Source of the DNA: Diplonema papillatum | Taxonomy: Eukaryota > Euglenozoa > Diplonemea > Diplonemida > Diplonemidae | Direction: 5' to 3' | Assembly: GCA_030068145.1 (NCBI GenBank) | Contig: JAPJBO010000780.1 | Span: 43,842 to 107,841 of the forward strand | Length of the DNA stretch: 64,000 nucleotides | Shown here: positions 20,701 to 31,660 of the stretch, in pieces | How the letters are laid out: each line of letters opens with the position of its first letter | Numbering within the stretch: position 1 is the stretch's first letter | Translations under genes and position numbers: made by a program | The notes under the pieces: model-generated | Told to the model about the DNA's origin: nothing | What the model saw: only the letters and a program-made list of their open reading frames with translations | Database searches by the model: none

Positions 20701-20890
20701 CGCGAGTCAACCCCTGCGTCATGTACTATGTTTGTGGACGCGAGTATGAAAGGGCGGGGCGGTGTGATCGTTAATCGGAGTACGAACGAAATCACCGTTC
20801 ATGGCCAAGAGTGGCAACCCTTCTTTCAAACCTGCCACATAAACGAGCTGGAGGCCTGTGTGCTCTTTTCTGTACGACACAGCTGCTCCC
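20701..20890 (+). pseudogene. Retroelement RNase H relic (DIRS/Ngaro-like)
   Basis: From 20701 the frame reads TMFVDASMKGRGGVIVN, then HGQEWQPFF and HINELEACVLFSV. The F-V-D-A-S start and HIN-x-LE block match the first Asp and the Glu helix of RNase H domains in tyrosine-recombinase and related retroelements. The frame continues to 20967, but the later catalytic Asp residues are not recognisable. Confidence 0.55.
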
Positions 20891-21095
20891 TCTCTCAGTT
20901 CCGGGAGTCAGGGAGGGCGGGCAAAGTAAAAAGCTCACTGAACCCCCACCACAACGTGAGACCGTAAAAACAAAGAACGAAACCGAACACGAAACCAACG
21001 GGGGGGCACAAGGAACCACCTCACCTGTTCTCAAGAACTAACCCGAGACAGGTATCCACCGTACCGAAAACCGATAACCGATCCCCCATGCGTCA

Positions 21096-21314
21096 AGAGA
21101 ACGCTTAGATGCCCAGAAAGTATGTTCTACTTTGACAGCCTCCGAACTCGAGTCCCTTGGTGGAAGGTTGCTTCATGCATCTGCTGTCTCAGGTGTCTTC
21201 CCGGGGCATTTTTTGGTTCAGTCTCAAGCTTGTACGGAGAGTAGTCAATTCTCTCAACTGATGCACGCGCAAACCCGAGACTGTCGTTACTGTTCCTTCT
21301 GTCAGGTCGAGTGA
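21096..21314 (+). pseudogene. RT/RNase H linker relic of the same kind of retroelement
   Basis: The frame reads RLDAQKV and then LTASELESLGGRLLHASAV, followed by FPGHFL. This matches the conserved E-L-x-S-L-x-G-R-L-x-H-A segment that lies between RT and RNase H in DIRS-like elements. It ends at a stop at 21312. In an intact element it would precede the RNase H; here it follows it. Confidence 0.45.
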
Positions 21315-21510
21315 GTCCCCAACTTGGCCTAAACTTAGGAAAAAAACAACGACCGGAAGAAGACCCAAACAAAAGAAAGGGGCCCTCTCAGGACCCCCAA
21401 AGGACTCTAAAAACGACCAACGAAAAGGGGGTCATCACAAACGCCGGACACTCCACCTCATGGGCAAATCCTTGACAAACTGACCGGCTGATAATCAGCC
21501 GACCGGAAGG

Positions 21511-22433
21511 GGACGAACCGGCTTGTTGGGTGAGCAACGAGCAGAAGGGACGAACCGGCTTGTTGGGTGAGCAACGAGAAGAAGGGACGAACCGGCTTGT
21601 TGTGTGAGCAACGAGAAGAAGGGACGAACCGGCTTGTTGTGTGAGCAACGAGAAGAAGGGACGAACCGGCTTGTTGTGTGAGCAACGAGAAGAAGGGACG
21701 AACCGGCTTGTTGGGTGAGCAACGAGAAGAAGGGACGAACCGGCTTGTTGGGTGAGCAACGAGAAGAAGGGACGAACCGGCTTGTTGGGTGAGCAACGAG
21801 AAGAAGGGACGAACCGGCTTGTTGTGTGAGCAACGAGAAGAAGGGACGAACCGGCTTGTTGGGTGAGCAACGAGAAGAAGGGACGAACCGGCTTGTTGGG
21901 TGAGCAACGAGAAGAAGGGACGAACCGGCTTGTTGTGTGAGCAACGAGAAGAAGGGACGAACCGGCTTGTTGGGTGAGCAACGAGAAGAAGGGACGAACC
22001 GGCTTGTTGTGTGAGCAACGAGAAGAAGGGACGAACCGGCTTGTTGGGTGAGCAACGAGAAGAAGGGACGAACCGGCTTGTTGGGTGAGCAACGAGAAGA
22101 AGGGACGAACCGGCTTGTTGGGTGAGCAACGAGAAGAAGGGACGAACCGGCTTGTTGGGTGAGCAACGAGAAGAAGGGACGAACCGGCTTGTTGTGTGAG
22201 CAACGAGAAGAAGGGACGAACCGGCTTGTTGGGTGAGCAACGAGAAGAAGGGACGAACCGGCTTGTTGGGTGAGCAACGAGAAGAAGGGACGAACCGGCT
22301 TGTTGTGTGAGCAACGAGAAGAAGGGACGAACCGGCTTGTTGGGTGAGCAACGAGAAGAAGGGACGAACCGGCTTGTTGGGTGAGCAACGAGAAGAAGGG
22401 ACGAACCGGCTTGTTGGGTGAGCAACGAGAAGC
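21511..22433. repeat. 37-bp minisatellite, 25 copies
   Basis: The unit GGACGAACCGGCTTGTTGGG plus 17 further bases repeats 25 times with almost no drift. One position alternates (TTGGGTGAG or TTGTGTGAG). The T form is in copies 3, 4, 5, 9, 12, 14, 19 and 22. All three minus-strand frames stay open across it because the unit lacks a stop. There are no spacers, so it is not a CRISPR array. Confidence 0.97.
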
Positions 22434-23137
22434 GCCTGCAGCGCGACACGGTACCCACGCAAAAGACGCTAGTCTTTCAGAAGATTGATATCAACCGAAC
22501 TGACTATCGACCTTCTTTGTCTCTCTCTCAACTGTTCACGCTCTTACTTACCCAACAATCCGGTCCATCTCCTCCTGATAGACCGGTGTGCCGTGAGAAA
22601 TTTGAGATTAGAATGCAGGATATCTGGATGTGCATTAGTCACTAAATGACTGCCTCTTCGATCGTGTGCGGCAGAGCGTAAGTTCGCTTGAAACTGTTTT
22701 TTTTAAAAGACTAATTGCTCGCTTAGGGACCGGGAGTTTGGTTTGTACAAATTTTGAGGAGACTGCCAGTTGCGAAATCTCAAAGGCTGCATGCCGATGA
22801 CTCTCGACTATCGCAACAATACTCCAGTCTCAAAGGTAAATGTGCTGTAGCCCAGAGGAGGCACAGGTAAATCTGGGTTTAGTGGCGGGCGTAAGTAGTA
22901 AGTTTATACGACAAACATCCCATTCTCATCATCAGCACACCATCAAACAGACAGCGGGACACACACACACACACATCGCATCGCAAAAAAAAAAAAAAAA
23001 AAAGAAAAAGAAAGAACAGCCCCACCACGAATTAGCACCCTCCCCCTCCCTTGCATCTCTCGCCTTCCCCACCCATTCCGAACCGCCGGTGCCGCGGTGC
23101 GCGCGCCGACAATAGAGAGAGAGAGGGAGAGAGGACA
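22434..23137. other. Leader region of the transporter gene with a decayed MITE
   Basis: About 22745-22900 is a degraded family-1 copy (GAGGAGACTGCCAGTTGCGA, GGTAAATGTGCTGTAGCCC, TTTAGTGGCGGGCGTAAG). Then come CA and poly-A tracts (22968-23006) and a GA-rich stretch directly before the ATG at 23138, presumably the 5' UTR. Confidence 0.5.
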
Positions 23138-26100
23138 ATGACGTCGTATGAGACGATAGGCGAGGGCGAGTCTGGCTGCGTGCGGAAGGCGCCGTGCTGC
23201 CGGACGTTCGAGCCGTTCGGCGGCCCCGTGGAGAAGGCCGGGTCGATCCCCGCGTTCTACCGGAAGCTGTCGATCGGGATCATCTGCTTCTGGCTGTGCC
23301 TGTCGCCGATCATGGCCATCTTCGCGCCGCAGCTGCAGGGCGAGACGTCCCTCGAGTTCGACGCGCCGAGCGGCCACCAAAGCGACCGCGCCCAAACCGC
23401 GATGAACGAGCACTGGGCGGCGACCGAGGCGTCGTCCATCATCGTGATGGTGATCACTGCCCACAACGGCGTCCTCATCGGCCCGTACAGCAGCACCACG
23501 AAGGGACCTGTGCAAGTCTTCATCGAAGACATGACCCACCGCGTCAACGCCACGTCGTACGTCGACGAACTGACCATGAGCTTCGCTGACTACTACTCGC
23601 TGTCCGCCGTGCACAGCTCTCTGGCAGGGCAGCTGATCTCGGAGAAGCGCACTGCGACCGTGATGACCTTCACGCTGCTGACACCGGGGTCGACGTCTGA
23701 TGGTTCGCCGTACGTCAGCTTCGTTGACTACCTTCGGGATACCATCGATGACCTCTCCGAGGGCAACTTCTCGCAAAATTACGATGCGGCGATCACCGGG
23801 CAGAAGGTGCTGCAGATCGACGCGAGGAAGGGGACAATCAAGGACGCATCGAAAGCCGACATGATCGTGATCCCCATCGCATTCGCTATCCTGGCCTGCT
23901 TCCTGAAGAGCTGGAGGCTGATGCTGCTGCCGCTGATCACCATCGGGGTCTGCATCGGGACGGGGTTCGCCGCGGCGTATCCGATCGCTTGCGCGATGAA
24001 AGTGCAGAGCACGACGCCGCAGCTGATGATGTCCGCGACCCTCGCTTTGAACATCGACTACAACCTCTTCCTGCTCATGCGGTTCCGCGAGAACCACGAC
24101 CTGGGGTTCGGCCTCTTCGAGAACTTGCACCTGATGATCACGCACACCGCCCTCGAGACCGTGCTCGGATCCGGGTCGCTGGTGTCGCTCGCTTTTTTCG
24201 CGATGGCCATCATCCCCTGCGAAGCCCTCGTCTCGACCGGGATCTGCTGCGGGATCACCATCGCGATCGTGGTGGCGGTCAACATCACACTGACGCCGAG
24301 TATTCTCGCGATCTTCGGCACCTTTTTCGCCGTCCCGGCTGAGTTGCCGAAGTGCATCTCCGCGCGGTTCGCGAAGGCCGAGGAGCCTGCCACCTTGCAG
24401 CTGGGCGAGGGCATCCAAGACGACGAAGCGACCGGCATGAAGGAGCAGAAGGCCCAGAGCAAGTCGTTCTGGTTCAGGGTCGGCAAGCAAATCCAGCGGG
24501 CCCCGGCGGTCGTCGTCGTCGTGATCGTGTTCCTGTTCGCGTTCTTGTACATCAGGTTCCCCGACCTCGAAACGTCGCTCGACCCCTTCACCTTCGTCCC
24601 CCGCAACGCCGACAGCGCGAAGACGTGGAGAACCATGGCCGCCAACGGGTTCCCCCCGGGCGCTTTCCAGCAGTACTACTACGTCATCACCTCGAACAGC
24701 GACGACCTGCGCTTCAACGAGACCGAAGGATTCGCTGTCATGCTCAACCTCTCCTCCGAGGTTGCGTACAACACGATGATCAACGATAACACCGGAGGCT
24801 TCCCGTATCGATACGTCGTCGGACCGACTTCAGTTCCCGTTTACTTTTCCCCGGATAATCTGACCGAAATCTTCGGAAAGCCGACGGCGGAGGGTTGGCT
24901 GCCGCCCTTCGGTTGCTGCACGGAAGATGATGGGTGTGCCGCGTGCCCAGTTGCGACCGACGACGTGACCGTTTGGACCGGAGACGAGTACGACTTTGAG
25001 ACCTGCTGGTTCGAGATGCCGGCAAGCAGGGACCCGTCCTGCAAGCTCGACGACTCGACTGTACTGCCCGCCATTATGCAGCAGGCCATCCTGCTGCAGT
25101 ACAGCCAGGGCACACTGTCGCCGCTGATGGTTGTTGCTGCCCAGGTGGTCGCGCTGTACAGCTACAAACAGCTGGCTGTCGACGGGAGCGCCGCTTACTT
25201 CCGCGTCCTGACACCGTTCGAGCCCACCGGGAAGCCGGCGTCCACGTGGATGGACGAAATGGCCGACCTCATGGACTCCCAGGTGGAGCGCTTTCCGCAG
25301 GTCTCCGTGTACCTCGCAGGCGGGAACACGATCCCGTACGATTTCGGCAAGGTCTGCCCCCTTTCCTTTGATTTTGTGTCTGACAAAAATTCATTTTTTA
25401 AGACGCGCGGCGAGCGGACAGGAGCGGCGGACGAGAGTGACAGAGAGGATTATCTAATCATCACAATGCATCCCGACGGAATCCGCACAGATCTTTTGTT
25501 TATACTCTGACAGCTCTTACACGGACCCCAGACGGACCTCAGACGGACCTCAGACGGACCTCGGACGGACCCCAGACGGAGACCCCAGACGGACCCCGGA
25601 CGGAGACCCCAGACGGACCCCAGGCGGACCCCAGACGGAGACCCCAGACGGACCCCAGGCGGACCCCAGACGGACCCCAGACGGACCCCAGACGGACCCC
25701 AGACGGACCCCAGACGGACCCCAGGCGGACCCCAGACGGACCCCAGACGGACCCCAGACGGACCCCAGACGGACCCCAGACGGACCCCAGACGGACCCCA
25801 GACCCCAGACGGACCCCAGGCGGACCCCAGACGGACCCCAGACGGACCCCAGGCGGACCCCAGACGGACCCCAGACGGACCCCAGACGGACCCCAGACGG
25901 ACCCCAGACGGACCCCAGACGGACCCCAGACGGACCCCAGACGGACCCCAGGCGGACCCCAGACGGACCCCAGACGGGACGGACCCCAGACGGACCCCAG
26001 ACGGACCCCAGACGGACCCCAGACGGACCCCAGACGGACCCCAGACGGACCCCAGACGGACCCCAGACGGACCCCAGACGGACCCCAGACGGACCCCAGG

Positions 26101-29100
26101 GACCCCAGACGGACCCCAGACGGACCCCAGACGGACCCCAGACGGACCCCAGACGGACCCCAGACGGACCCCAGGCGGACCCCAGACGGACCCCAGGCGG
26201 ACCCCAGACGGACCCCAGACGGACCCCAGACGGACCCCAGACGGACCCCAGGCGGACCCCAGACGGACCCCAGACGGACCCCAGACGGACCCCAGACGGA
26301 CCCCAGACGGACCCCAGACGGACCCCAGACGGACCCCAGACGGACCCCAGGCGGACCCCAGACGGACCCCAGGCGGACCCTAGGCGGAATCCGTGTGAGT
26401 CCGCCTGGGGTCCGCCTGGGGTCCGCGTGAGTGTTTTCAAATGTAAAAATACTCAGTGTTTTAGTATTTTCTGAAGTATATTTACTTCTACTTCTACACA
26501 TGATAGAGAGACGCACAATGTAAAATCACTCAGTGGTTTAGTATTTTCTGAAGTATATTTACTTCTTCTTCTACACATAATAGAGACGCACAGTGTAAAA
26601 ATACCCAGTGGTTTAGTATTTTCTGAAGTATATTTACTTCTACTTCTACACATAATAGAGACGCATTGGAGAGCCGGAGGGAACCGAATTAGAGCGGTCG
26701 TTGAGCAAGGTTATTCCCACGGACAAGAGCTGTCGTCGTTGAGCAAGGGGTCCCGTATCGGCTTCTGTGCATACTCACCACAGGTCTCATGTGCCCTTCC
26801 TGTTGATGGGCTTTCTCTGGCATGGACCCACCAGCTAGCTGTTGTCTGCGGGGCAGCCTCGCCAGACTGTGAGGCTGCCTCGCCAGACTGTCAGCTCCGG
26901 AATCGCAAATGAACTTTAACACACAAAGAAGGGAGAGGGTGTTCCCCTAATAGAAACAGTCTCTGTGGGTTCTCTTTCTCATGTCCAGCCGTTTCGTGTA
27001 CCGGAAGTGCCCCTTCCGTAAATTAGTAAGCGGGACTCTCAAAGCCGGAATGGAAAGTGTCGCAGACATCAGGTACCCGGAAACTGTTAGTCGCCCGCAG
27101 GACATGGAAAGAGCTCTAAGAGAACCCATTTAACAAGGGTCACACGGTGACCCCAACCCCGGAATTTCAAGCGAACTTTAACTCTAAAGAAGGCCAACCG
27201 GTTCTATGCGCTTACGTGTACACACGTGGATAATGGGCACAGCCGCCGGCTACGAGACCTAGATTATCTGCTTTGTGCTCTTGGGACCCCAAGTATACAT
27301 GTGTTGCAACCAATCCGACGTCGTTTCTATCTTCTATCTGCAGCAAAACACGAAAGGCCTCCAGGCAAAAACCCGTTTTCACATATCTTCAGATTACTCA
27401 GCATTATTTGCCACCTGCACCGACTACTTTTCTTTCAAACTGCGCACGGTCCCCCCGTAGCGTACTCTCCATTCTCAAGAAGAACCTCACACTACAGATC
27501 GTCGACGCACACATGTACATTATGCTTGCCATCTTGGTCTGCGTGGTTTTCGTCATTGTCGCCCTGCTGTTCAGATCCGTGGCGATCCCAATCATCATGG
27601 CCTTCACCATCGTTTACAGCACAGGAAGTGCTTTCGGGTATGCCCTTCTGCTTCTGACCCGGTGAGCCCTTTACGACCCGACTCCCCATACGTTACCCCG
27701 GACGGAGGGGAGGGATCGAAGGTGCATAAAGGTACCTCGGGAAACTCTGGGTCATATTAGCCTCTTACGGAACGAGGGGTAGGGCAGGCTCAGTTAGAAT
27801 AGCCCCGGGCACGCAGCGCCTGCATCGCCTGCATCTCATGTGTCCCGAACACGCAATTGTCAATACGAAAAACGCATTGTGCGCTGTGTGGGAAGCACGG
27901 AAGATGCGGGAAGAAGGACGGTTGTCCGGCAACCCAGTTGCAGCAAAGTTCCAGAAACCTGCGCAAGGGGTCGCCGGCTCCTTGCACCTTCGCCACCCGA
28001 CATCTATTTGAAAGGTTTGGAGTTGAACGTCAAGCACTTTTGCGACACTGCAAGCAGATGCGCTTCTGCGCATCTCTCGCGAGGATTGGGTCTGTCCGGC
28101 AGGGGTTATCCATTACTTTCAGATCTCCCCCCCTTTCCTGCTTCAACAGTTGTTCGTCCCGCACGAACGCCGTTTCACGGCAGAAGACTCATTCGGCCGC
28201 CAATTTTGGCCGCCCTCAAAAGAGCCGCTTCGTTTACCCGGGCTTTGGCGCCCAGCATGATCGGAATCCTGTGTGCGTATTCGCAATTGCGAAGCACCAG
28301 CCAGAAAATACCCGCTTGAATGTTGTTCGACGATCGAAATGGGTCTTTGATGCCTTGGAACACGCTGGGGCAAAACAGAGTACGGAATTGGAATAATCCT
28401 GAACCCGCAAATTCCTAAACAAGCCCAATTCTTCCGAATGCGAATTCTTCCAAATTCTTTTTGGGCCTTCGTGTCGGCAAGCATTGAGCCCCCGGCTTGG
28501 CATTGTGTTCTTCATCTCACCCGTGCTGACCAATATGGGTTCGGCGCGAACCCGGAGCCAAACCCCTTCCCCAAAAAACACTGATTATCATCAAGAAATC
28601 AGGGGGTCATCAACTTGCCTGTCTAAGAATTCCCCGTCGACAACGAAAAGGAAAACGTGGACGGAGAAAAAGAAGGAACCTGAACTCTGCATTCCCTCCA
28701 AGACGCTGTTCGCAAGTTTCCGATTCGTGTAGAATGGCGTACTATTTCTTCCAAGCGACGGCGTTCTGCCAAAACTAAGATTCTCCCCCCCTGCCGTCCT
28801 CCTTACGACGGGATAGTTTCAGAACCCTCGGATCGTTCACTCATGATCACCCAACACACAGAATGGCGTACTACTTCTTCCAAACGACGGCGTTCTCGTG
28901 GATCTACCCATACCTCGACAACGACTTCAAGGACGAAGGCGTGGCGTGGTCCGTGCCTCCCATGGCTATTTCGATCACGGTCGCCCTCGCGATCGACTAC
29001 GACATCTTCATGCTGACGAGGATCGCCGAGCTGCGGAAGACGTACACCAACGAGGCGGCCATCTTGAAGGGGCTGTACTGCGTCGGCAGCACGATCTGCG

Positions 29101-29402
29101 GGGCCGGGGTCATCATGAGCGTCGCGTTCGGCGGGCTGCTCTTCTCGCACGTGGTGTCGCTGAACCAGTTCTCGGTGATCCTCGTGACGTCCGTCCTGCT
29201 CGACACGTTTTTGCTGTCGACGATCTTCGTGCCCGCGTGCGCGTTCCTCCTCGGCGACAAGTTCTGGTGGCCCATGGCGGGCAAGGCGGGCGTCGAAGAC
29301 GAGTGGCACTTCGAAAGCAACGCGCGGCACTGCGGCACGCCGCTGGCCGAGGACCGCCTCGCCCTCAACGCCGACACGCCCGTGTACGGAACTGGGAACT
29401 GA
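23138..29402 (+). CDS. RND/MMPL-family membrane transporter, three exons
   Basis: Exons 23138-25351, 27480-27661 and 28862-29402 join in phase to give about 978 residues. The donors are AAG|GTCTGC and CCG|GTGAGC; the acceptors are CTCAAG and ACACAG. The ATG in GGACAATGAC is preferred to an in-frame ATG at 23051 because the protein start then fits the family. Helix 1 is near residues 43-64. An extracytoplasmic loop follows, then helices 2-6 (about 240-410) with LNIDYNLFLLMR (D307, Y308), and helix 7 near 455-475. A second loop precedes helix 8 (exon 2, MYIMLAILVCVVFVIVALLF). Exon 3 adds LAIDYDIFMLTR (D844, Y845) and the last helices. The paired GxxxDY-type motifs and two-fold layout mark proton-coupled RND/MmpL-Patched relatives. 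The cargo, perhaps lipid-like, is unknown. The intron-1 boundaries are the least certain (27480 or 27483). Confidence 0.85.
25521..26432. repeat. 11-bp minisatellite, about 80 copies
   Basis: The unit AGACGGACCCC (variants AGGCGGACCCC and AGACGGACCTC) fills about 900 bp of the transporter's first intron. At 26400-26430 the unit appears in inverted orientation (TCCGCCTGGGG). The template strand carries GGGG every 11 bases. Long minus-strand ORFs of Gly-Ser-Val-Trp repeats are artefacts. Confidence 0.97.
26459..26666 (+). repeat. 75-77 bp tandem repeat, three copies
   Basis: TTTAGTATTTTCTGAAGTAT plus the following ACTTCTACTTCTACACAT segment repeats at 26461, 26538 and 26613 inside intron 1. 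It is AT-rich, unlike the neighbouring minisatellite. Confidence 0.9.
27800..28105 (+). pseudogene. Cys-rich coding relic inside intron 2
   Basis: A frame opens after TAG and reads ACIACISC, then THCALCGKHGRCGKKDGC, then RHLFERFGVERQALLRHC. Three or four Cys-x2-Cys pairs look like a zinc-binding region such as those found in transposases. There is no clear ATG and the frame runs into repeat E. The family was not identified. Confidence 0.3.
28731..28767 (+). repeat. Duplicate of the exon-3 acceptor region
   Basis: AGAATGGCGTACTATTTCTT and the next 17 bases match 28860-28896, the AG of the true acceptor plus the first 35 bases of exon 3, with two mismatches. The copy lies 129 bp upstream within the intron. 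Confidence 0.9.
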
Positions 29403-30946
29403 GCCGCCCACCCCCAACGCCGCATCGAAGTGACCCATCCATTCCATCTGGCCTTCCCGCGCCGGTGATTCCCCGAATCCGCAGTTCTCCTCAATTCCAT
29501 TTCGGTCCCCCCTCGGTGGCGGCTCTTCCAAACCGCCACCCACCGTTTTGCCAGAACTGAGATTGGTTCCGTCTGGCCGCATCCGCTCGACGGTCCCCGC
29601 GAACTGACGCTTATTCTCTCCATCTGGACTCTCGCTGGAACCTCCCCCCATTCGCTGCCCTCATGCGCACGTGGGTACTGGCGCGCGCGCCGTGCCCTCC
29701 GCACCCGCGGCGCTACGGTTTGCTTCACACCTCCCGACGACTACTACTACTACTTCGACCTCGAAATGGCAAGAAATATGAGATAAGGTGAGACTGGCAT
29801 TCTTTGGTCCTGCCGGGTGTGGTGTGTTCAGTATCGCCGGAGCTGGCCGATGAAACCCCCGCCTCTTCCCAAACACTCCTGGGGTTGATTCGGGAAGGTG
29901 CTCACCCTGCCATGCGCTTTGCTCCAGTTACACACAGTACACTATAGAAGCCAGGTCGGGTGGGAGATGGGAAACAGCCGGAGGCAGAAGCGAGCCACAC
30001 TCAGCCTGTCGGGCAGAGTCGGCCACCGAACTCGCGAATCCTCGTTTGGAGACACCAGTCAGTCAGGTGGGGAGTTTGCACATCTGTTACACATCAACGC
30101 TGGCGAGCTCGGCGGGAACATAAATCTCGTGTAGAGCATAAGGGTAAGTGCTCGATACACGATCTTCAGTGCCGATCCTCGGTGTAGCGGACGCGCTGGG
30201 AAGAGAAGACGGAGACGAAACAAAAGCACCAAGCGACTCCCTCAACGCTCTTCTCCATCTCTCTCTCTCTCTCTCTCTCTCCCCCCTCGCTGTGTCAGTT
30301 TTATTTCTTGAAAGTATGCCAAAACTGCAGGGAATAGTTGACTAGACCTCTTGAGTTTGTGCTAACCACGAATTGGGGAGTCGGGAGAACCTACAAAGCC
30401 TAGAGCAGGACCGACCCCCCCCCCGGTCGTGAGAAAAAAGCGAAGAATGAAAACACCTTCTTTTTTCCATCTATCTTTGTCAAGAGCTGCACTCAACTAT
30501 TCCTTTTCAAAAGAAAGCTGCAAGACTGCAAGCGAACAGGCGCCCGGGCCGCGTGCGCCGCCCTGCCGCTCACCGCCCTCCCTGGCTCCCGAACTTTTCG
30601 GGAGTGTCCTCCTTGGTTATTTGTGTTGTTTCCCGCGTCCATCAACCGATACCCTGCTCCAACTGCAGATATAACCCCATTCATCGAAAATAGGGCGGGG
30701 GCGGGGCAAGACCACATCCTTAGCGATTTGGCTTCCTGGCGTCGGTCACATCAGTCACAACCTAGGCTAGCCGAAAACGCTATCAAACGGTCACCCTCGG
30801 CTTTAAAACCTCGGACTCTCAAGCGAACTTTTCACTGTCGAAGCTCCCGGTCCGCGGCATCGACACAAGGCGATTTTTCAACAGCCGAAGGACTTCGTGG
30901 ACAATCTCCATTTCCGCCAACGCAGAGAGATGACGGTCGGCGCTTT
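29403..30946. other. Intergenic region
   Basis: It follows the transporter stop codon. A (CT)n run lies at about 30258-30281, and the dispersed TCTCAAGCGAACTTTTCACT motif at about 30815. Nothing else is supported. Confidence 0.45.
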
Positions 30947-31108
30947 TAAAGGGGGGGGTCGAATAATAACACCTGTGTTATTATTCGATTTGTCGAATAA
31001 TAAAACAAGTTCCGGGTAGCCGAACAGTAGCAGGATCAAATAGTGGTCGTGTCTTTAGACAACCAGACGTGTGTCAAAATAACTGTTATTATTCGACCCC
31101 CCCCTTTA
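30947..31108. mobile_element. 162-bp MITE with perfect 25-bp terminal inverted repeats
   Basis: The left end TAAAGGGGGGGGTCGAATAA continues TAACA and is matched exactly by its inverse at 31084-31108. A further inner inverted pair (TGTTATTATTCG/CGAATAATAAAACA) lies beside the left end. The outer TA on both sides could be a TA target duplication as in Tc1/mariner MITEs. Confidence 0.88.
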
Positions 31109-31652
31109 CTAGAACTTCAGAAAAAACGTATCAGTTGGGACTGTACGATGAGTGGAGGGAGGGCTTGCACAGGAGCACGCGGAGGGCACGCACCAGCAGT
31201 GAGAAAGTTCTGAATATGAAGATGAGGGTGTTGATGTGCATTCGTATGCGGGCGTGGACGGGTGGGTCTGAGCATGGGTTGCCCTTGGGCATGTGGTAAA
31301 CCCAGACCCGGGTAGACCGGGTGGCTTTCCAAACTGGCGATCTCACAAAGAATCGCAGCAAGAAGCACGAAGGCCGAGCAACTTCCCGAACAGGCATAAG
31401 CTGCCAAGAAGGAGCATTTCGCCCCTGGGTGGGCCAGTCTGACACAAGCTGTCGTGCTCAGGGTAGTCGCAGGCCTGACAGGATCAACTAAGTCTTAGCG
31501 TTCTTCCACTCAATTTAGACTAGTCTCACCTGTTTAATTCCATGCACATCCACAAGGCGCCATACTACAAGAAAGCGAAGGTTTCCCTGTCCCCGCGTGT
31601 GTCCTGCCCGGTTGGGACTTCTCTTCAGGAGGAAGAGTTTGGACATCGGAGA
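31109..31652. other. Intergenic region
   Basis: No motif-bearing ORF or repeat recognised in this stretch. Confidence 0.4.
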
Positions 31653-31660
31653 GGAGCAAC

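Larger units (their letters stand above)
25352..27479 (+). other. Intron 1 of the transporter gene
   Basis: A 2.1 kb intron. The first exon's frame continues about 50 codons into it before a stop, an intron-retention read-through that loses all known motifs. It holds an 11-bp minisatellite, a 75-bp triplicate and a copy of the dispersed TTTCAAGCGAACTTTAACTC motif near 27163. Confidence 0.75.
27662..28861 (+). other. Intron 2 of the transporter gene
   Basis: A 1.2 kb intron from GTGAGC to ACACAG. It carries a Cys-rich open segment (27800-28105), a copy of repeat E (about 28112-28262; also at 35606-35745) and a duplicate of the exon-3 start (28731-28767). Confidence 0.75.

Noticed and set aside
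21511..22433. Regular direct repeats resembling a CRISPR array
   Set aside because: Units are contiguous 37-bp copies with no spacers, in a eukaryotic context.
23051..23137. Earlier in-frame ATG of the transporter
   Set aside because: The extra 29 residues come from a GA-rich leader; the ATG at 23138 gives a family-like N-terminus.
25539..26516. Minus-strand ORFs of up to 325 codons
   Set aside because: They are translations of the 11-bp minisatellite, with the same Gly-Val-Arg-Leu-Gly-Ser-Val-Trp pattern in different frames.
27273..27479. Upstream extension of the exon-2 frame of the transporter
   Set aside because: The sequence before 27480 has no transporter-like residues. The acceptor at 27478-27479 keeps phase with exon 1.
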